DNA from: Pseudomonadales bacterium
Lineage (GTDB): Bacteria; Pseudomonadota; Gammaproteobacteria; Pseudomonadales; Azotimanducaceae
Reading direction: 5' to 3'
Assembly: GCA_022827905.1 (NCBI GenBank)
Contig: JAJEIQ010000037.1
Coordinates: 1-60,874, forward strand
DNA: 60,874 nucleotides
The translations under genes and the position numbers were made by a program. A model generated the notes under the pieces. That model saw nothing but the letters and a program-made list of their open reading frames with translations, was not told the DNA's origin and did not search any database. Below, in pieces: positions 22,626-29,964 of this stretch; the first letter of the stretch is position 1; every line of letters starts with the position of its first letter.

Positions 22626-23033
22626 CTACAGCTTGTCGACGATCATGGCGCCCACGATGCCCGCCATCCCCACCGTGATGGAGAGGGTTAGCGTAAACAG
22701 CCGTGAGGTCACGGCCCGCAGTTCCGTGCCAAGGGCTTCAAACTGCTTGTTCATGTCCAACCTGAAGTCATTGAAGCGGGCGTTGGTGTCCGACCGGTGA
22801 TCTTCGAATCGGGCATTCATTACGGCGTTCTGGTCCTCGAATCGGGCAATCATCTCGGACCTGTGCTCGTCAATTGCCTCTTTCAGGATGCCGCGTAGCA
22901 CGTCGGGCGTCACCGCGAACTTCTCGATGGAATTGGCGATGGCGCGTACGGTCGCATCCGCCTCACGCCGCTCGAACCCCGATGCTTCAAGGCTCTTGGT
23001 CATCGCCCCGATTTCCTCGACTGCCTGCCGCAT
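22626..23033 (-). CDS. coiled-coil protein with C-terminal transmembrane helix (DUF1640/CCDC90-like)
   Basis: The 135 residues are helical: an N-terminal segment (MRQAVEEIGAMTKSLEASG) and a repeated coiled coil in which a unit like ARFEDQNAVMN recurs three times (ARFEDHRSDTN, ARFNDFRLDMN). A C-terminal hydrophobic helix (about 110-130) ends in VDKL. AGGAGG lies nine bases before the ATG at 23033, so I prefer that start to one at 23072. It is convergent with acs, with two bases between stops. The molecular role is unknown; it resembles small DUF1640 proteins of bacteria and mitochondria. Confidence 0.72.
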   Translation of the reverse strand: MRQAVEEIGAMTKSLEASGFERREADATVRAIANSIEKFAVTPDVLRGILKEAIDEHRSEMIARFEDQNAVMNARFEDHRSDTNARFNDFRLDMNKQFEALGTELRAVTSRLFTLTLSITVGMAGIVGAMIVDKL

Positions 23034-23602
23034 GAGTATATGCCTCCTAGTCCGGGTTTGGAAAAACGTCATCTAACCCGGCGTTTGGGGGGCTGTCTGT
23101 AGGCTAACTCCGCCCTTCTTGTAGGAAATCGACGCTTTGTGCCCGCAAATCCGCCGGTTCAGAGACGTCAGCCGGAGGAACAGCCCCGAACCGCGACCCG
23201 CTCAAGGCAATCTTGCCCTCGGACGGCGCGCAGCCCTGTCATTCCAGGATACGCATCGCCCTACGGAGAACGCTTGTTCCTTGCACGTCCGCGGAACACT
23301 CACACCAATCTTTTTGTTTTCATATAGTTAGGTGGACATGTCCAGTTGCAATACTCCTTCGGAAACCACCCTGACCGGAAGAGCTGGAGCGCCGTTTCGA
23401 TGCGGAGTCTGGATTTGAGCGCACACAAAATCATGCGACTTCCTACAACACGGGACTAGGACTTGCAGGGAACGCCGCCGCTCTCAGCCCTTGGGACTTC
23501 TGAGTTACAGCGAGAACTGCGAACTCGCCGTTCAACAGTACAATCCAGAGCCAGCGGTCAAGCGCCAATCGGAGGGGGCGCAAGCGTTGAAAGGTGTTCG
23601 TG
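23034..23602. other. non-coding junction between core and island
   Basis: About 570 bp without a convincing gene. It marks the change from GC-rich core DNA to the mixed composition of the island. A perfect 12-bp palindrome TGGACATGTCCA lies at 23333-23344, preceded by CATATAGT, which could be a -10-like box. Short open frames at 23137-23331 have no ribosome site and no recognisable sequence. I see no RNA gene. Confidence 0.5.
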
Positions 23603-24445
23603 ATGAACGAAAGGCAAATGGAAATCATCGTCAGCAGAGGCATCGACCGCGTACTGGGTGGGGGGCATGAGTTGAAGGCCCAGCAGGTCGGCGTGGGCGG
23701 GTGGCGGTTGGACTTGTTAGTGTCGCGGCCAGATGGCACACCGATGGTGGTGGAACTCAAGAAGGGCCGTTTGGCGAAAAATCATGTGGAGCAGGTCAGA
23801 AGCTACGCAACAGCGCTGTCGAAAGACGCACGAACGAAGGTCACGGCAATGGTCATTGCAAATGAAGCGAGCCACCGGATGGTTGAGTTCGCGGAAGAGG
23901 GCGGCGTTCGCGTCAAGACGATTTCCGAACGCCGGCTCGGTGAATTGGGGAAGCAAATCGGTTTGTCCGAGTCGGACCTCTTGGGTGATCGGCGGAAGCA
24001 CGGCGTGCTCTATGGTGGCGGGACCGGCCTTCGCACGACAGTCCCTCTCCAGGAGGCCCTCGCGGGGTGCCCGAAACAAATCAGGCGCTTGGTGCAATCC
24101 TTGCGTGCGAACTTCATTTGTTCGCGGTTCAGTGCTGGCACATCACAAATCGTCCTGCACTACAGGGGAATCAAGGTCGGCGGCTTGAATCGGCGGGAAC
24201 GAGGCGGTCACACCTATGTTTCCACCGGCGTGGTGCTGTCTGCGGAGCACGAGGTGGCGCTCCATGACAATCGGTTTTTCAGGTCATCGAGAAGCACCAC
24301 CGGAAAGCACGAGCACATTTGGTGGGAACGGCAATGGATTGGGGATGAGTACGCCTGCCAGTCGAAGAAGGCATTCCGGTTCTTTTTCAACGTGATAGAC
24401 GACGTGCTTGGCTCCGACTTGGATCTGGATGCGCGTGCAAGGTAG
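23603..24445 (+). CDS. DUF91/NucS-like PD-(D/E)xK endonuclease with extra C-terminal domain
   Basis: The N-terminal 150 residues look like the DUF91/NucS nuclease fold: GGWRLDLLVSRPDG with the metal Asp (about D37), then MVVELKKGRLAKNHVEQV with the E-x-K pair (E51, K53) and the following QVRSYAT helix. The C-terminal half (about 150-280) is not familiar and is basic and aromatic-rich (WWERQW, FRFFFNVIDD). The ATG at 23603 has AAAGGTG upstream; a GTG at 23594 is possible. It faces the island from its left edge. A DNA-cleaving defence or repair role is inferred from the fold only. Confidence 0.75.
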   Translation: MNERQMEIIVSRGIDRVLGGGHELKAQQVGVGGWRLDLLVSRPDGTPMVVELKKGRLAKNHVEQVRSYATALSKDARTKVTAMVIANEASHRMVEFAEEGGVRVKTISERRLGELGKQIGLSESDLLGDRRKHGVLYGGGTGLRTTVPLQEALAGCPKQIRRLVQSLRANFICSRFSAGTSQIVLHYRGIKVGGLNRRERGGHTYVSTGVVLSAEHEVALHDNRFFRSSRSTTGKHEHIWWERQWIGDEYACQSKKAFRFFFNVIDDVLGSDLDLDARAR

Positions 24446-24612
24446 CGGCTCGTTCGACCAATGAGGCTCCTCCCCTAGCGGGGCAGGAAAGCGGCGGTCG
24501 TTGCCGTCAAGGAGAGGGGTTTCGTCGAAGGTGACGAGCGCTTTGAAAGCGGGTTGGCAGACAAGTCTTGGGACCAGCGGCGGTTTGACGGATACAGCTG
24601 TGCTTGACGAAG

Positions 24613-25659
24613 TCACTTGCCGTGTCCATCACCTGACGTCTCGAAGTTCGGCTGCAGCGAAAACTGCCAAAGCGGCAGAGAACGGCTGCCGCCCCCCATG
24701 TCGAGGAGCGGCTTGAACCAGTTAGGTCGGAGCGGTGCCCGCAGCTGGACGACCTCACCGGATTCGATTGTGTGCTGAGCGTAATAGCGAGCGAACATGT
24801 TGCTCAGGGTTCCAACCAGCGCAAATCCTTGCTCGGTTGGCTCCACGGGGTTCCATCGAAAGTCGATGGCGAGAAGCCTATTGTGGTCGATGATCGCCTC
24901 CGGCGCCTCGTCCTCCAGCCAGTCGCCGTGTTGGATGAACACCCAAGCGATCTCCTGCTCATTGGGGTCGGTGATTTCTTGGTCTTCGCAATACAGCGCA
25001 GTACCTCCGATAGTGGCAGACACGTTCCCTTGAGCGTCTATTGTGCTAGTACGTTGTGGATCCATCAGGACTCGGAGACGCAGGGGTGGGCGCGTACCGA
25101 TCGTGCGGTCCCCCAGGGCGGAAAGTTCATTCACGCGAATCGCCGTTCCCATGTCGAGATCGACTCCGCCGTCGGTGCCGATGAGACGGCCAGGAGAAAC
25201 CAGCGTCCAGATCGACCAACGAGCCCAATACACGGCGATCTTGAGTTCAGCGCCCGTCGCCTTAGCGTAGGAATCGAGCTTTTCCAAGTATCGCCGTGAC
25301 AGCAAACGGCGATGCTGCTGAGACGGGTCGGGTTCGTACACGTTCTTGACCTCAACCAGCCAGTGAGCACCGTCCCGCAGGACAATCCGGAAGTCGGGAA
25401 CGACATAGCGATCCTCGGGAAAGCAGCGACCGCCATCTTCCGCCTTCAGCAGCTGGAACTGCCCAAGACTGAGGATAAGTGATTCGAACATGGCCTCGGT
25501 GCGGTGACCATGGAGAAGCGCCTCATTGCTAGTGGCGCGTTGAACTTCGCCACTCGTATGACGAAGGAATTCGGCGATAGTCTTGGGGTCGCGCAGCGAT
25601 ATCCTGCGCTCGCGGCTGAATTTTCCCAGCTCCGCGAGGAGCTCGAAGGGCTTGTCCAT
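24613..25659 (-). CDS. predicted PD-(D/E)xK nuclease, orphan
   Basis: This 348-residue protein is not one I can name. The N-terminal part has a typical restriction-fold core: an acidic residue in AMFESLILSL (about E60), then YVVPDFRIVLRDGAHWLVEV with D89 and the pair E103/K105 in EVK. The rest is a mixed alpha/beta domain with DLDMGTAIRV and WVFIQHGDWLED, possibly for target recognition. It is the last gene of a minus-strand cassette with the 49-residue zinc protein and the Sel1 remnant upstream. No methylase lies beside it. Confidence 0.62.
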   Translation of the reverse strand: MDKPFELLAELGKFSRERRISLRDPKTIAEFLRHTSGEVQRATSNEALLHGHRTEAMFESLILSLGQFQLLKAEDGGRCFPEDRYVVPDFRIVLRDGAHWLVEVKNVYEPDPSQQHRRLLSRRYLEKLDSYAKATGAELKIAVYWARWSIWTLVSPGRLIGTDGGVDLDMGTAIRVNELSALGDRTIGTRPPLRLRVLMDPQRTSTIDAQGNVSATIGGTALYCEDQEITDPNEQEIAWVFIQHGDWLEDEAPEAIIDHNRLLAIDFRWNPVEPTEQGFALVGTLSNMFARYYAQHTIESGEVVQLRAPLRPNWFKPLLDMGGGSRSLPLWQFSLQPNFETSGDGHGK

Positions 25660-25707
25660 TTGCCGATCACTGGCCGGATGGTGGGAACCGAGAAAGGCGC
25701 GGACCAG

Positions 25708-25875
25708 TTAAGTCGTGCGCACTGTCCGGCTTGGCGTCATCTTGGCTCCAAAGCGGGCCCGATGGTCCCGAGCTTCGTCGAATCCATTGGCGCTGGCGAT
25801 GTTGGGCCACATGTGCGCTGGCACATAGTCCTTGATGGCACCGCAGCCGTCAACTTGCTTTCCACCCGGTCCCAT
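25708..25875 (-). pseudogene. Sel1-repeat protein remnant (55 codons)
   Basis: The open frame from ATG 25875 to TAA 25708 contains KDYVPAHMWPNIASANGFDE followed by ARDHRARFGAKMTP. This matches one complete Sel1/SLR repeat, whose common form is DYVxAHMWFNLAAAxG...ARxxRxxxxxxMTP. A natural protein normally continues with more helices after MTP; here it ends ten residues later, so I read it as a truncated relic. GAGG lies nine bases before the ATG, so it may still be translated. It lies between the zinc protein and the orphan nuclease. Confidence 0.5.
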
Positions 25876-25891
25876 CTGGGCCAGCCTCGTG

Positions 25892-26041
25892 CTATTGACG
25901 TACGTCCCTCATGCCGTTCTCGTAACGGCACTGTCTGTTGTTCAGGTGCCTGACAAAACCCTTGCCCGCCCGATCCCTGGAAAGCTTGTCCCCACACTTC
26001 GGGCAAACGTAGCCCGCCTTTTCAGCGGTTGAGGTTCTCAC
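25892..26041 (-). CDS. small zinc-binding protein (49 aa), CxxC-H-C type
   Basis: This short gene starts at GTG 26041 with AGGAG eight bases before it and ends at TAG 25892. The protein contains YVCPKCGDKLSRDRAG, then KGFVRHLNNRQC and RYENGMRD: a CxxC pair, a His and a fourth Cys, spaced like a single zinc ribbon or C2HC finger. I remember similar small proteins in accessory DNA but cannot name a family. It would be the first gene of the cassette leading to the 348-residue nuclease. An IS66 element is inserted 32 bp upstream of its start and has probably removed its promoter. Confidence 0.6.
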   Translation of the reverse strand: MRTSTAEKAGYVCPKCGDKLSRDRAGKGFVRHLNNRQCRYENGMRDVRQ

Positions 26042-26072
26042 TTCGATATGCTCCTTTCTGCAATCCAAGACC

Positions 26073-26080
26073 CCTTAATA
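26073..26080. repeat. IS66 target-site duplication, left copy
   Basis: The 8-bp sequence CCTTAATA immediately left of the element is identical to 28647-28654 on its right. Eight base pairs is the duplication size of the IS66 family, so this marks a clean, rather recent insertion. Confidence 0.92.
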
Positions 26081-26109
26081 GTAAGCGGAGCGTCGGCACC
26101 ACCTGGCTT

Positions 26110-27705
26110 TCAGCTTGAGATTGGCGTAAAGGCCCAGGGTAGCAGTTGATCGATTTTCGAGGCCGGATGGCCATTTGCGATGGCTTCGAGCGTGGCTTTG
26201 AGGTAGGCGTGGGGGTTGACGCCGTTCATCTTGGCCGTTTCGATCAGCGTAGCGATGCGGGCCCCGGCCGCGGCGCCTTCGTCATGGCCGGCGAACAGCG
26301 CATTCTTGCGATTCAGCGCCAGCGGCCGGATGGCATTCTCCACGACGTTGTTGTCCATCTCCACCCGGCCGTCGGTGAGGAACACCTGCAGCCCATCCCA
26401 ATGATTGCCGATATAGGCCAGCTTCTCGCCCAGGCGCGACTTGGGTGAGACCCGGGCACGTTGCTGGCGCAGCCACACGCCGAAGTCCTCGACCAGCGGT
26501 GCGCTGCGTGCCTGGCGCTCGGCAAGCCGGACCTCGGGCGGCTCACCCCGGATCTCCTTCTCAATGGCATACATCTCCGCGATCCGCCGCAACCCTTCGG
26601 CGGCGACCGCCGAGCGGTGGCTGTCCTGGATCTCGCACAGCTTGCGCCTTGCGTGCGCCCAACAAAAGCAGCGGACCACCCCCTTGCCGGGCGCCGCCAC
26701 GGCGTTGTAGCCGGCGTAACCGTCGACGTGCAGTTTTCCATCGAATCCTTTGAGAAAACCCTTGGCGTGGCGTCCGCCGCGCCCGGGCGCGTAGAAGAAC
26801 ACCACCCCCGGCGGGTCCGGACCGGCCCAGGGACGTTCATCGCGGGCCAGCGCCCACAGATACCCCGTCTTGGTCTTGCCCCGGCCCGGATCCAGCACCG
26901 GCGCACGGGTCTCGTCCATGAACAGATGCCCGGACTGCTTCAGGTGCCAGGCCAGCCGGTCCACCACCGGGGTCAGATGAAACGATGCCTTGCCCACCCA
27001 GCCGGCGAGCGTTGAGCGGTGCAGGTCCACGCCCGAGCGGGCGTAAAGCTGCGATTGACGGTACAGCGGCAAATGGTCCGCATACTTGGAAACGAGCACA
27101 TGCGCCAGTGCCCCCTCGGTCGGCAGTCCACCCTCGATGAGGTGCGCCGGCGCCGGTGCCTGAACGATGCCTTCCTCGCAGCTTCGGCAAGCGTACTTCG
27201 GGCGCACCGTGACGATGACCCGCAACTGCGCCGGCACGATGTCCAGCCGTTCGGTGCGGTCCTCGCCGATACGCACCATCTCTGCGCACCCGCAGGGACA
27301 TTGAATGTTGTCCGGTTCGATGACCTCTTCGATCCGCTCCAGGCCCTTCGGCAAATGACCGAGGTTGCGTTGCGGGGCTTGGCGCCGGGTGGCGGGCGAT
27401 GACCCTGGGCTGCCCGCCGCGACCGCGGCCTGCTCGACCTCGGCCACCGCGCCCTCCAGGTCCTCGAACGCCAACTGGCGGGCGTCGACGGTGAGCTTCT
27501 CCGATTTCTTGCCGTAGATGAACCGCCGCAACTCGCTGACAAGGTGTTCCAGGCGGCGGTTGGTGTCGGTGAGCAGCTCGACCTGCGCGCGCAACTCAAC
27601 GTTGGCTTCCCGCTCCTGCTCGAAGGCCGCTTGCTGCTCCTCGAACAGTGCCCGGTGGGCTTGTGGCAACGCCTTGAGATCGACCGCTTGGGGGTGGGCC
27701 TGCAT
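26110..27705 (-). CDS. tnpC: IS66 family transposase TnpC
   Basis: This is the DDE transposase of the element, 531 residues. It starts with a leucine-zipper region (VELLTDTNRRLEHLVSELRR), followed by an IS66 zinc-binding domain with CPCGCAEM and KYACRSCEEG. The catalytic core shows FMDETRAPVL (Asp), LHVDGYAGYNAV (Asp) and MDNNVVENAIRPLALNRKN (Glu). The C-terminal IS66 segment is complete. No frameshift or stop is seen. Confidence 0.95.
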   Translation of the reverse strand: MQAHPQAVDLKALPQAHRALFEEQQAAFEQEREANVELRAQVELLTDTNRRLEHLVSELRRFIYGKKSEKLTVDARQLAFEDLEGAVAEVEQAAVAAGSPGSSPATRRQAPQRNLGHLPKGLERIEEVIEPDNIQCPCGCAEMVRIGEDRTERLDIVPAQLRVIVTVRPKYACRSCEEGIVQAPAPAHLIEGGLPTEGALAHVLVSKYADHLPLYRQSQLYARSGVDLHRSTLAGWVGKASFHLTPVVDRLAWHLKQSGHLFMDETRAPVLDPGRGKTKTGYLWALARDERPWAGPDPPGVVFFYAPGRGGRHAKGFLKGFDGKLHVDGYAGYNAVAAPGKGVVRCFCWAHARRKLCEIQDSHRSAVAAEGLRRIAEMYAIEKEIRGEPPEVRLAERQARSAPLVEDFGVWLRQQRARVSPKSRLGEKLAYIGNHWDGLQVFLTDGRVEMDNNVVENAIRPLALNRKNALFAGHDEGAAAGARIATLIETAKMNGVNPHAYLKATLEAIANGHPASKIDQLLPWAFTPISS

Positions 27706-27746
27706 TGCCGAATACTATCACAAAATCAGATATTTATAAACGAAAA

Positions 27747-27764
27747 TCGGCCCGAAAACGGGCC
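27747..27764 (-). terminator. hairpin between tnpB and tnpC
   Basis: The minus strand forms the perfect stem GGCCCG/CGGGCC around a TTTT loop, followed by GATTTTCG and A/T-rich DNA. It lies between the tnpB stop (27796) and the tnpC start (27705). It may be a weak terminator or attenuator limiting tnpC, but the T-run is interrupted, so function is uncertain. Confidence 0.35.
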
Positions 27765-27795
27765 TATCGAAGCGCTTTTACAGCAGTCTTGAGCG

Positions 27796-28146
27796 TTAGG
27801 CAGCAGTGCGTGGACGGCGCACCCTCACAGACCACGCACGGCGCCAGTCCAGACCCTCGAACAACGCCTCGAACTGCGCCCGGCTAAGCCGGATGACACC
27901 GTTGCGAACCGCGGGCCAGGCGAATCGCCCCTGCTCCAGTCGCTTGTAGGCCAGAGCCAGGCCCGTGCCGTCGAACCACAGCACCTTGATCCGGTCGGCC
28001 CGCTTGGCCCTGAAGACGTAGGCCACCCCAGAATACGGGTCCAGACCCAACTCGTTCTGAACCACCGCGGCCAGCCCGTCGTGGCCCTTGCGGAAGTCCA
28101 CCGGCGCGCTCGCCACCAGAATCCGGGCCCCGCCCAACGATGCCAT
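27796..28146 (-). CDS. tnpB: IS66 family accessory protein TnpB
   Basis: This 116-residue protein is the IS66 Orf2 protein required with the transposase. Typical sequence is visible: PVDFRKGHDGLAAVVQ, VAYVFRAKRADRIKVLWFDG and LALAYKRLEQGRF. The ATG at 28146 overlaps the tnpA stop by one base (TGATG), so translation is coupled. A longer frame upstream belongs to the tnpA shadow. Confidence 0.92.
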   Translation of the reverse strand: MASLGGARILVASAPVDFRKGHDGLAAVVQNELGLDPYSGVAYVFRAKRADRIKVLWFDGTGLALAYKRLEQGRFAWPAVRNGVIRLSRAQFEALFEGLDWRRAWSVRVRRPRTAA

Positions 28147-28565
28147 CACGAACCGCCCGCCAGCGCCACGACGATCGCCGCGATCCCGGCCGTGTCGGTG
28201 ACCCCCTCCAGCCGGACCGTCACGCCGCGTCCTTCGATCACCGCCGAATGCGCCGCCTCCACTTCCACGGCGGCAAACCCCACATCCGGCTGCGCCTGCG
28301 CCGGGGACGGCGCCACCAGCTGGCCCCGGCGCAACAGCGTTCGCCACGACGACAATCGGTTGCGCGGAATGCCGTGACGCTTGGCCACCGCCGTGATCGT
28401 CTCCGCGGATGCGAAGCTCTCGCGTGCGATCCGGACCTTCTCTTCCACGCTCCAGGACCGACGCGTTCTTCGCTTCCTCGGCTTGCGCCCAACCGCAGCT
28501 GCTCCATTGGTCGCAGCCGTCCCGCCACTGACTTCAACCCCGGCATCAAAATCATGGTTCCGCAT
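28146..28565 (-). CDS. tnpA: IS66 family protein TnpA (helix-turn-helix)
   Basis: The 139 residues begin with a low-complexity Ala/Gly stretch and a basic segment (RKPRKRRTRRSW), then an HTH of the IS3/IS66 Orf1 type: VEEKVRIARESFASAETITA and VAKRHGIPRNRLSSWRTLLR. It is the DNA-binding partner of the transposase. AGGAGGG lies just upstream of the ATG. It is about 80 bp inside the right end of the element. Confidence 0.9.
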   Translation of the reverse strand: MRNHDFDAGVEVSGGTAATNGAAAVGRKPRKRRTRRSWSVEEKVRIARESFASAETITAVAKRHGIPRNRLSSWRTLLRRGQLVAPSPAQAQPDVGFAAVEVEAAHSAVIEGRGVTVRLEGVTDTAGIAAIVVALAGGS

Positions 28566-28646
28566 TGGATAACCCTCCTATAGGGAAAGGAGTCATCCAA
28601 TCTCAACAGCACCACGAACGGAAGGTGGGCTCGGCTAACCGCTTAC

Positions 28647-28654
28647 CCTTAATA
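28647..28654. repeat. IS66 target-site duplication, right copy
   Basis: CCTTAATA, identical to 26073-26080. On the minus strand this copy contains TATTAA, which forms the -10 of a candidate promoter (28649-28677). Confidence 0.92.
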
Positions 28655-28677
28655 CCGTCGATCGCGAAAATAATCAA
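28649..28677 (-). promoter_or_regulatory. candidate cassette promoter, now pointing into the IS66 element
   Basis: On the minus strand TTGATT (28677-28672) and TATTAA (28654-28649) are separated by exactly 17 bp. Before the insertion this would have driven the zinc-protein gene at 26041. The IS entered right at the -10, so this promoter copy now reads into the element toward tnpA. The copy of the duplication next to the zinc gene keeps the -10 but has no -35 at 17 bp. Confidence 0.35.
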
Positions 28678-28818
28678 AAGCGTCCCACCATGACGCCATT
28701 TGGAGTCGCCGTGAGTCAATCGAGAACGCGAACGCCGCAGTCTGTAGCCGGGGGTCCGCTCCAATGTGGGAACGCAGCTAGCACCCAGATGCGGAGACGA
28801 GCGCTTTGAACGGCGTAG

Positions 28819-29022
28819 TCAGATCATCTCGAAGTGACGGAACGCCTCGAAGATTGCGGGGCGCTTGTCCGCCGGGCAGGGCTTCTCGCGGGCACCCCTG
28901 CGGTTGTGCGCCTGCCTTACACGCAACCCCTTGAGTTCCTTGCAGTGCGCTATCCAGCACGTCTGCGCCACCCACCCGTGTTTCCGTTCTATCCGTTCCT
29001 GAATCTGCTCATATGTCGCCAT
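28819..29022 (-). CDS. small conserved hypothetical protein (67 aa, TCWIAHCKE type)
   Basis: The sequence starts MATYEQIQERIERKHGWV, contains TCWIAHCKELKGL and ends KRPAIFEAFRHFEMI. I recall small proteins with the same layout in many bacterial accessory regions; their function is unknown to me. It is helical, with two cysteines in the middle and one near PCPADKR. The ATG at 29022 is chosen over a longer frame to 29049 because the protein then begins like its relatives. It lies 56 bp downstream of a predicted nuclease gene and may act with it. Confidence 0.68.
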   Translation of the reverse strand: MATYEQIQERIERKHGWVAQTCWIAHCKELKGLRVRQAHNRRGAREKPCPADKRPAIFEAFRHFEMI

Positions 29023-29078
29023 TGGTCTGTAAGCTCCCGTATAAAACAAGCTGGAGAACGATCGCTGGGGATTCTAGG

Positions 29079-29651
29079 CTACTCGAACCCTTCGATCCAA
29101 ACTGGAGCACCCTCTGGCGCCATCCAGTGTGGCCAACCGCTCGTATCGACACGAACGGGCCGGGCCTTGGAAAGCAGTACGAAGCTGGGGGTTACGCAGT
29201 TCGCCCACACCATGTCCGGATTGAATAGCTTCGAAAGCCAATCGGCCTTGTTTTGCAACTGCTTGTTGTCCCAAGCTCCCTCGTATTTCGCCTCGACCAA
29301 TGCAATGCGAGTCGAATCGATTCCATGTTGAAAGACGACCATCAGGTCAATGTCAATAACCGACCTAGGAAGGCCAGTCGAGTCGAGATTGCGCCGCCGT
29401 GGCTCTCCGGGTCGAATCGCACGATTGCCGCCAAAGGTATCGGAAAGCGCCTCCTCCAAACAGGCTAGCTGATAGTCAACCACGACGTAGGCGTTGTGGG
29501 GGACTGGTGTCCCAATCGCTCTTCCCAACTCCTTTCGGAAGGCGGGACCGAGCGATAGCGAAGAGCGCTTTAATCCCATGACGTAGCGGATCAGATGGAA
29601 ACGCTCCCGAACGTTATGACGCGCTAAAGCGTTTCTGAAAGTCTGCGACAT
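29079..29651 (-). CDS. predicted PD-(D/E)xK endonuclease (190 aa)
   Basis: The protein ends with a restriction-like core: VIDIDLMVVFQHG with aspartates (about D100 and D102), then IALVEAKYEGAWDNKQLQNK with the E-x-K pair (E120, K122) and a Gln (about Q131) where many such enzymes carry one. The N-terminal 90 residues are helical and basic. The ATG at 29651 has GAGG nine bases upstream, which excludes the longer frame to 29771. No specific enzyme can be named. It pairs with the 67-residue gene downstream. Confidence 0.62.
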   Translation of the reverse strand: MSQTFRNALARHNVRERFHLIRYVMGLKRSSLSLGPAFRKELGRAIGTPVPHNAYVVVDYQLACLEEALSDTFGGNRAIRPGEPRRRNLDSTGLPRSVIDIDLMVVFQHGIDSTRIALVEAKYEGAWDNKQLQNKADWLSKLFNPDMVWANCVTPSFVLLSKARPVRVDTSGWPHWMAPEGAPVWIEGFE

Positions 29652-29964
29652 TGAGCGGTTCCTCAGGGGAGTGGTGATTGAGATTTGGGCACGGTCGCCT
29701 CGCCAAGCTCCTCTAGTACCACTTCCCGCTTCGCTTGACCACACTCCATGATTGCACCGCACGTCAAACACATCGCAGCACCGAGGCCACTCCTATTGTA
29801 TCGCCCCGAAGCCCCACGAATAGCCCAATGAGCAGACCAATCCGCGCTACTCCAACCAAAACGCGCAGCCACACGTTGGCTTTCTGGCGTTTTGCCGCCG
29901 CGTAGCAAGGACCAGCATTCCTTCAGCTAGTGCGTACTTGCGCAAGTCACGACCGGGCATGGCC
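29652..29964. other. intergenic stretch after the six-gene operon
   Basis: This region lies between the stop of the phospholipase-D-like gene and the 190-residue nuclease. Two very short minus-strand frames overlap here: one encodes a hydrophobic stretch (VLVGVARIGLLIGLFVGLRG, without an ATG start) and one encodes 36 residues starting MCLTCGAIMECGQ. Neither has a good ribosome site, so I do not call them genes. No terminator was recognised. Confidence 0.4.

Larger units (their letters stand above)
26081..28646 (-). mobile_element. complete IS66-family insertion sequence (2566 bp)
   Basis: The element has three genes in the order tnpA, tnpB, tnpC on the minus strand. Its terminal inverted repeats begin GTAAGCGG at both ends (26081 inward, and the complement at 28646 inward) and agree at 16 of the first 23 positions. 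It is flanked by the perfect 8-bp duplication CCTTAATA. All three frames look intact, so it may be mobile. It sits in the upstream region of the 49-residue zinc-protein gene. Confidence 0.94.

Noticed and set aside
24613-26041. Classical restriction-modification system
   Set aside because: No methyltransferase motif was seen in this cassette or in the rest of the island.
28655-28818. Minus-strand frame reading through THGDSKWRHGGTLLIIFAID into the zinc-gene leader when the IS is removed
   Set aside because: It has no start codon with a ribosome site and ends inside the leader; more likely chance.
29663-29773. 36-codon frame MCLTCGAIMECGQ... and an overlapping hydrophobic frame
   Set aside because: The CxxC and the membrane-like stretch are tempting, but there is no good ribosome site, no ATG for the second, and both are very short.
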